Origin: Proteles cristata cristata
Lineage: Eukaryota > Chordata > Mammalia > Carnivora > Hyaenidae
Length of the DNA: 64,000 bases
Direction of reading: 5' to 3'
Assembly (NCBI GenBank): GCA_017311185.1
Contig: JAESUZ010003901.1
Coordinates: forward strand, 496,001-560,000
In this document: piece by piece, positions 61,436 to 64,000 of the stretch
Numbering within the stretch: the first letter of the stretch is position 1
Layout: each line of letters starts with the position of its first letter
Translations under genes and position numbers: made by a program
Notes under the pieces: generated by a model
Databases searched by the model: none
The model's input: the letters and a program-made list of their open reading frames with translations, nothing else
What the model was told of the DNA's origin: nothing

Positions 61436-63499
61436 TCAGCTTTTTTATATTTACTGAAAAGAGAGAAAAGTGTAGGGCTGACGTAGACAACACTTGAAAA
61501 GACTTTTATTGGCCCCATCTTGCTTGTTATTCTCTTTGTGTGTGTGTATGAGAGAGAGAGATGGTGTTCTGCAGTGTCAAGGGACTCTCACTGTGCATCT
61601 TGACGCTTCATAAAACCAGATGTGGATGTTCTTCCCATTTGAGGGACCAGCTCCCCAATTCTCCCCCACTGAGGGGTGCCCCTGAGAAGCCCCCAGCGGG
61701 TGGCACATTGCTACCCGCTGCATCCCTAAGCTCACTGCGTCTTCTCCCTTCCGTTGGCCCTGGGGTCATCGCTCCAAACCGCAGTTTGTAAAGCCCCTCT
61801 GCCACCATCCCCCAGGACCCAGCGCTGCGGCTGGTAACTTCAGTTGGCCATCAGAACGTTTGGAAGCCACGCTCTCTGTAGGATACCAGGAATGATTGTT
61901 AGAGTAAATTCCATCTTGCAAACTAAGAACAGTTTTTTCCAGGAGAAAATTCACACAATGAAAACATTGTAATCACGAGCGCACATGCTCCTGAAAAACA
62001 AAAGGACAGCCATTTTGGCATTGGGACAGTCTGTGCTTCTCCGCTAACGCTTCTTGTTCTTGTTCAGGTATCTGGCTGCCTGCTAGGGCTCACTCACAAC
62101 ACAAGTCTAGGAGTCGTAAGAAAAATTTCTGGGAGAAGAGCAACTGAGAAAATTAAAAACATTAACCTATTCCCCTTCAACTGAGGAAGAACTCCATTAT
62201 TTGTTTGCAAGGATACCTTTTTTATCACCTCTGTTGAACATTAAGATTGCAAGGTGAACTAATGAGTTCTGTTCTGAGTTTTGCAGAAGAGATGAGTAAT
62301 GAGATCATTGACCGCTGGAAGAATATTTCTAATCAGAGAAATTGCCTGACTTTCTGAAGATATTTCCTATGCGTAAGTTATTGATGACTGTCTACCCAGG
62401 AAGACAACATATAGTCAGGGCCAGAAATATTTATCAATAGACAATATAGTTAATAAGAAATACAGTAAAAAAAAAAGTCGCTGCTCCTCCTCAGATTAAC
62501 TAACCTGACAGTGATGTCTGTGAGGCTCCTGCCTCTAGGACTCTGCTGTGGGTGCTGGGATCGCTTCTATGTCTACGAAGGTCGAACACAAAGGCATGTC
62601 ACCTTTCTCTTTACCCTTGGTGCCTGGGATTATAAACTTCAGATTAAGGAGGGATAGCACTGAGAATTGTAAAAACTCACTCGCATTTTGTTCCCTCGTA
62701 TTCAATAATTGACCTACAAACACGAATAAGGTACCTGATATCAAACAGTGATTTCTCATGTCACAAACTTTTCCTTTGAGTCACTTCCACATCCTTTTCT
62801 TCTTCAAGATTTGGAAGAGGGTTAAAGGGGAGGTTGGGGAATCTCGGAAGAAATTGGGCTTTGGAGGCCGTGGTGTCCTCCACCCTTGGGTGGCCTTGAA
62901 GTGGACTCTTGGTAGGACACGGGGACTTTCAGCAGTCTTGGGAGACCAAAGACATAGAAGTCGTCCCCCAGTTAGTTAACTCGGTCTGCACCTTCCCTGG
63001 GCAGCCGACGCCGACCAGTCCTAGAAAGCACCATTTGCTACTCTGCTCCTCTCGCTTCGATTTCTTAGATCCTTTCACGTGGAGCTCACGTATCACTCAG
63101 TTTTTCATTTTCAGAAAAACAAAGAGCTACTGGTATAAAAGTCACTTCCTTGTGTCTTTTTTGTAAAGTTCTGTTATGACTGGCATTTTTTTTCAAGTTA
63201 CTTGTCATCTTTTTAGGACAAAGACTCAAAGGCCAATAAGACACAGAGCTTCTGACTTATTTGGGTCAGTGCCTACTCTTTTTTTCCATTGGGTCTCAGG
63301 CAGAATTGAAAGTCTTCATTTCATTAAGTATCAAGAGAGTGATTTTCCTGGTTGTTGGCCTCAGTTCCATAGGTCTACCGTTTTTGTTACTTTAGGAAAA
63401 TTGCAGCCTGTCTCCTACTCAACCTCAGTGTGATATCTAATCTATACGATAAATTGTTTGCTCAAATGTCTACAGAGCAAATAAACATTCAGACACCCA

Positions 63500-64000
63500 A
63501 TTCCACTGTGTGGGTGTCTCACACCACCAACACTCAGATGCTGGATGTCCTACAATTCAACTCAATTCTAGCACCATCTACAGAGACAGTGTCACATCTC
63601 ACCGGTTAAGGGCTCAGGCCCACAAGGCTGCCCCCCACCAACTTCAGATGCCAATCCCTGCCCAGGTTGTCACCTGTGCTTCCGACCATTGGCTGTAAAT
63701 CAGAGGTTCCCACGACTCCCTCACTGGGTTCTATTAACTTGCTGGAGCAACTCACAGAACTCAGAGAAACCTTATTATTTTATTACTTATTAGATTGCTG
63801 GTTTCTAAAATGAAGTAACTCAGGAACAGGCAGATGGAAGAGACGCATAGGGCAAGGTCTGGGGCGGGGCAAGGAGCTTTCATGCCTTCTCCAGTGCTCC
63901 ACTCTCACAAATCTCCAAGGGCTCATTTACCCGGAAGCTCTCTGAACCCGTCCTTTGGATTTTTATGGAACCTTCATTACAAAGACACAGTTGATTAAAT
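63500..64000. repeat. unclassified ancient interspersed repeat (to window edge)
   Basis: Phrases such as GGAGCAACTCACAGAACTCA, GAAGAGACGCATAGGGCAAG and GGATTTTTATGGAACCTTCA are familiar from a multicopy mammalian repeat, probably LTR-type. I cannot name the family. Confidence 0.5.

Larger units (their letters stand above)
58166..64000. other. DNA downstream of MRPL44
   Basis: No exon was recognised on either strand. It holds a nested SINE (59883-60323), a SINE (61228-61435), a SINE stub (59470-59514), a GT/GA microsatellite (61537-61562) and an unclassified interspersed repeat at the right edge (about 63500-64000). By synteny SERPINE2 should follow on the minus strand, probably just outside. 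Confidence 0.7.

Noticed and set aside
58166..64000. SERPINE2 3' exon expected by synteny with human
   Set aside because: I searched the minus strand for the conserved serpin C-terminal coding segment and did not find it. In human the gene ends about 7 kb beyond MRPL44, so it probably starts just past the window.

Overview
The window is a stretch of placental-mammal nuclear genome from a feliform (cat-side) carnivore. Two protein-coding genes identify the locus and about thirty tRNA-Lys-derived CAN SINEs identify the lineage. The SINE heads read GGGCGCCTGGGTGGC and carry RNA polymerase III A- and B-box sequences. The youngest SINE subfamily here differs at several positions from the domestic-cat consensus as I remember it, so a non-felid feliform is possible. 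No bacterial, viral or organellar gene system was found, and the gene content is ordinary for this locus.

Layout. Positions 42-39239 on the minus strand hold the first nine coding exons of WDFY1 (FENS-1, a WD40 plus FYVE endosomal protein). All nine splice together in frame to give residues 1-311. The rest of the FYVE finger and the C-terminal WD repeat lie beyond position 1. The WDFY1 promoter is a CpG island at about 38.5-39.5 kb, and a decayed GC-rich minisatellite sits just inside intron 1. About 5.3 kb of intergenic DNA, mostly a long antisense L2 element, separates it from MRPL44. MRPL44 lies on the plus strand in four coding exons (44575-57809) and encodes a complete 340-residue mitochondrial ribosomal protein bL44m/mL44. 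The two genes are arranged head to head. In human the next gene is SERPINE2; no exon of it was recognised before position 64000.

The rest is intron and intergenic DNA. It holds SINEs, several nested in one another or in inverted pairs, and one 5'-truncated antisense L1 (51811-54049) with its own target-site duplication. It also holds older L1, L2 and MIR fragments, MER5A/hAT-type fossils, a small terminal-inverted-repeat DNA transposon, and microsatellites.

The two genes are not functionally coupled as far as is known. WDFY1 acts on PI3P-rich early endosomes and in TLR3/TLR4-TRIF signalling; MRPL44 acts in the large mitoribosomal subunit. The points most worth a second look are a 96-codon overlapping upstream ORF in WDFY1, the intron-1 minisatellite, a C-terminal extension of MRPL44, the divergent young SINE subfamily, and SINE structures next to exons.
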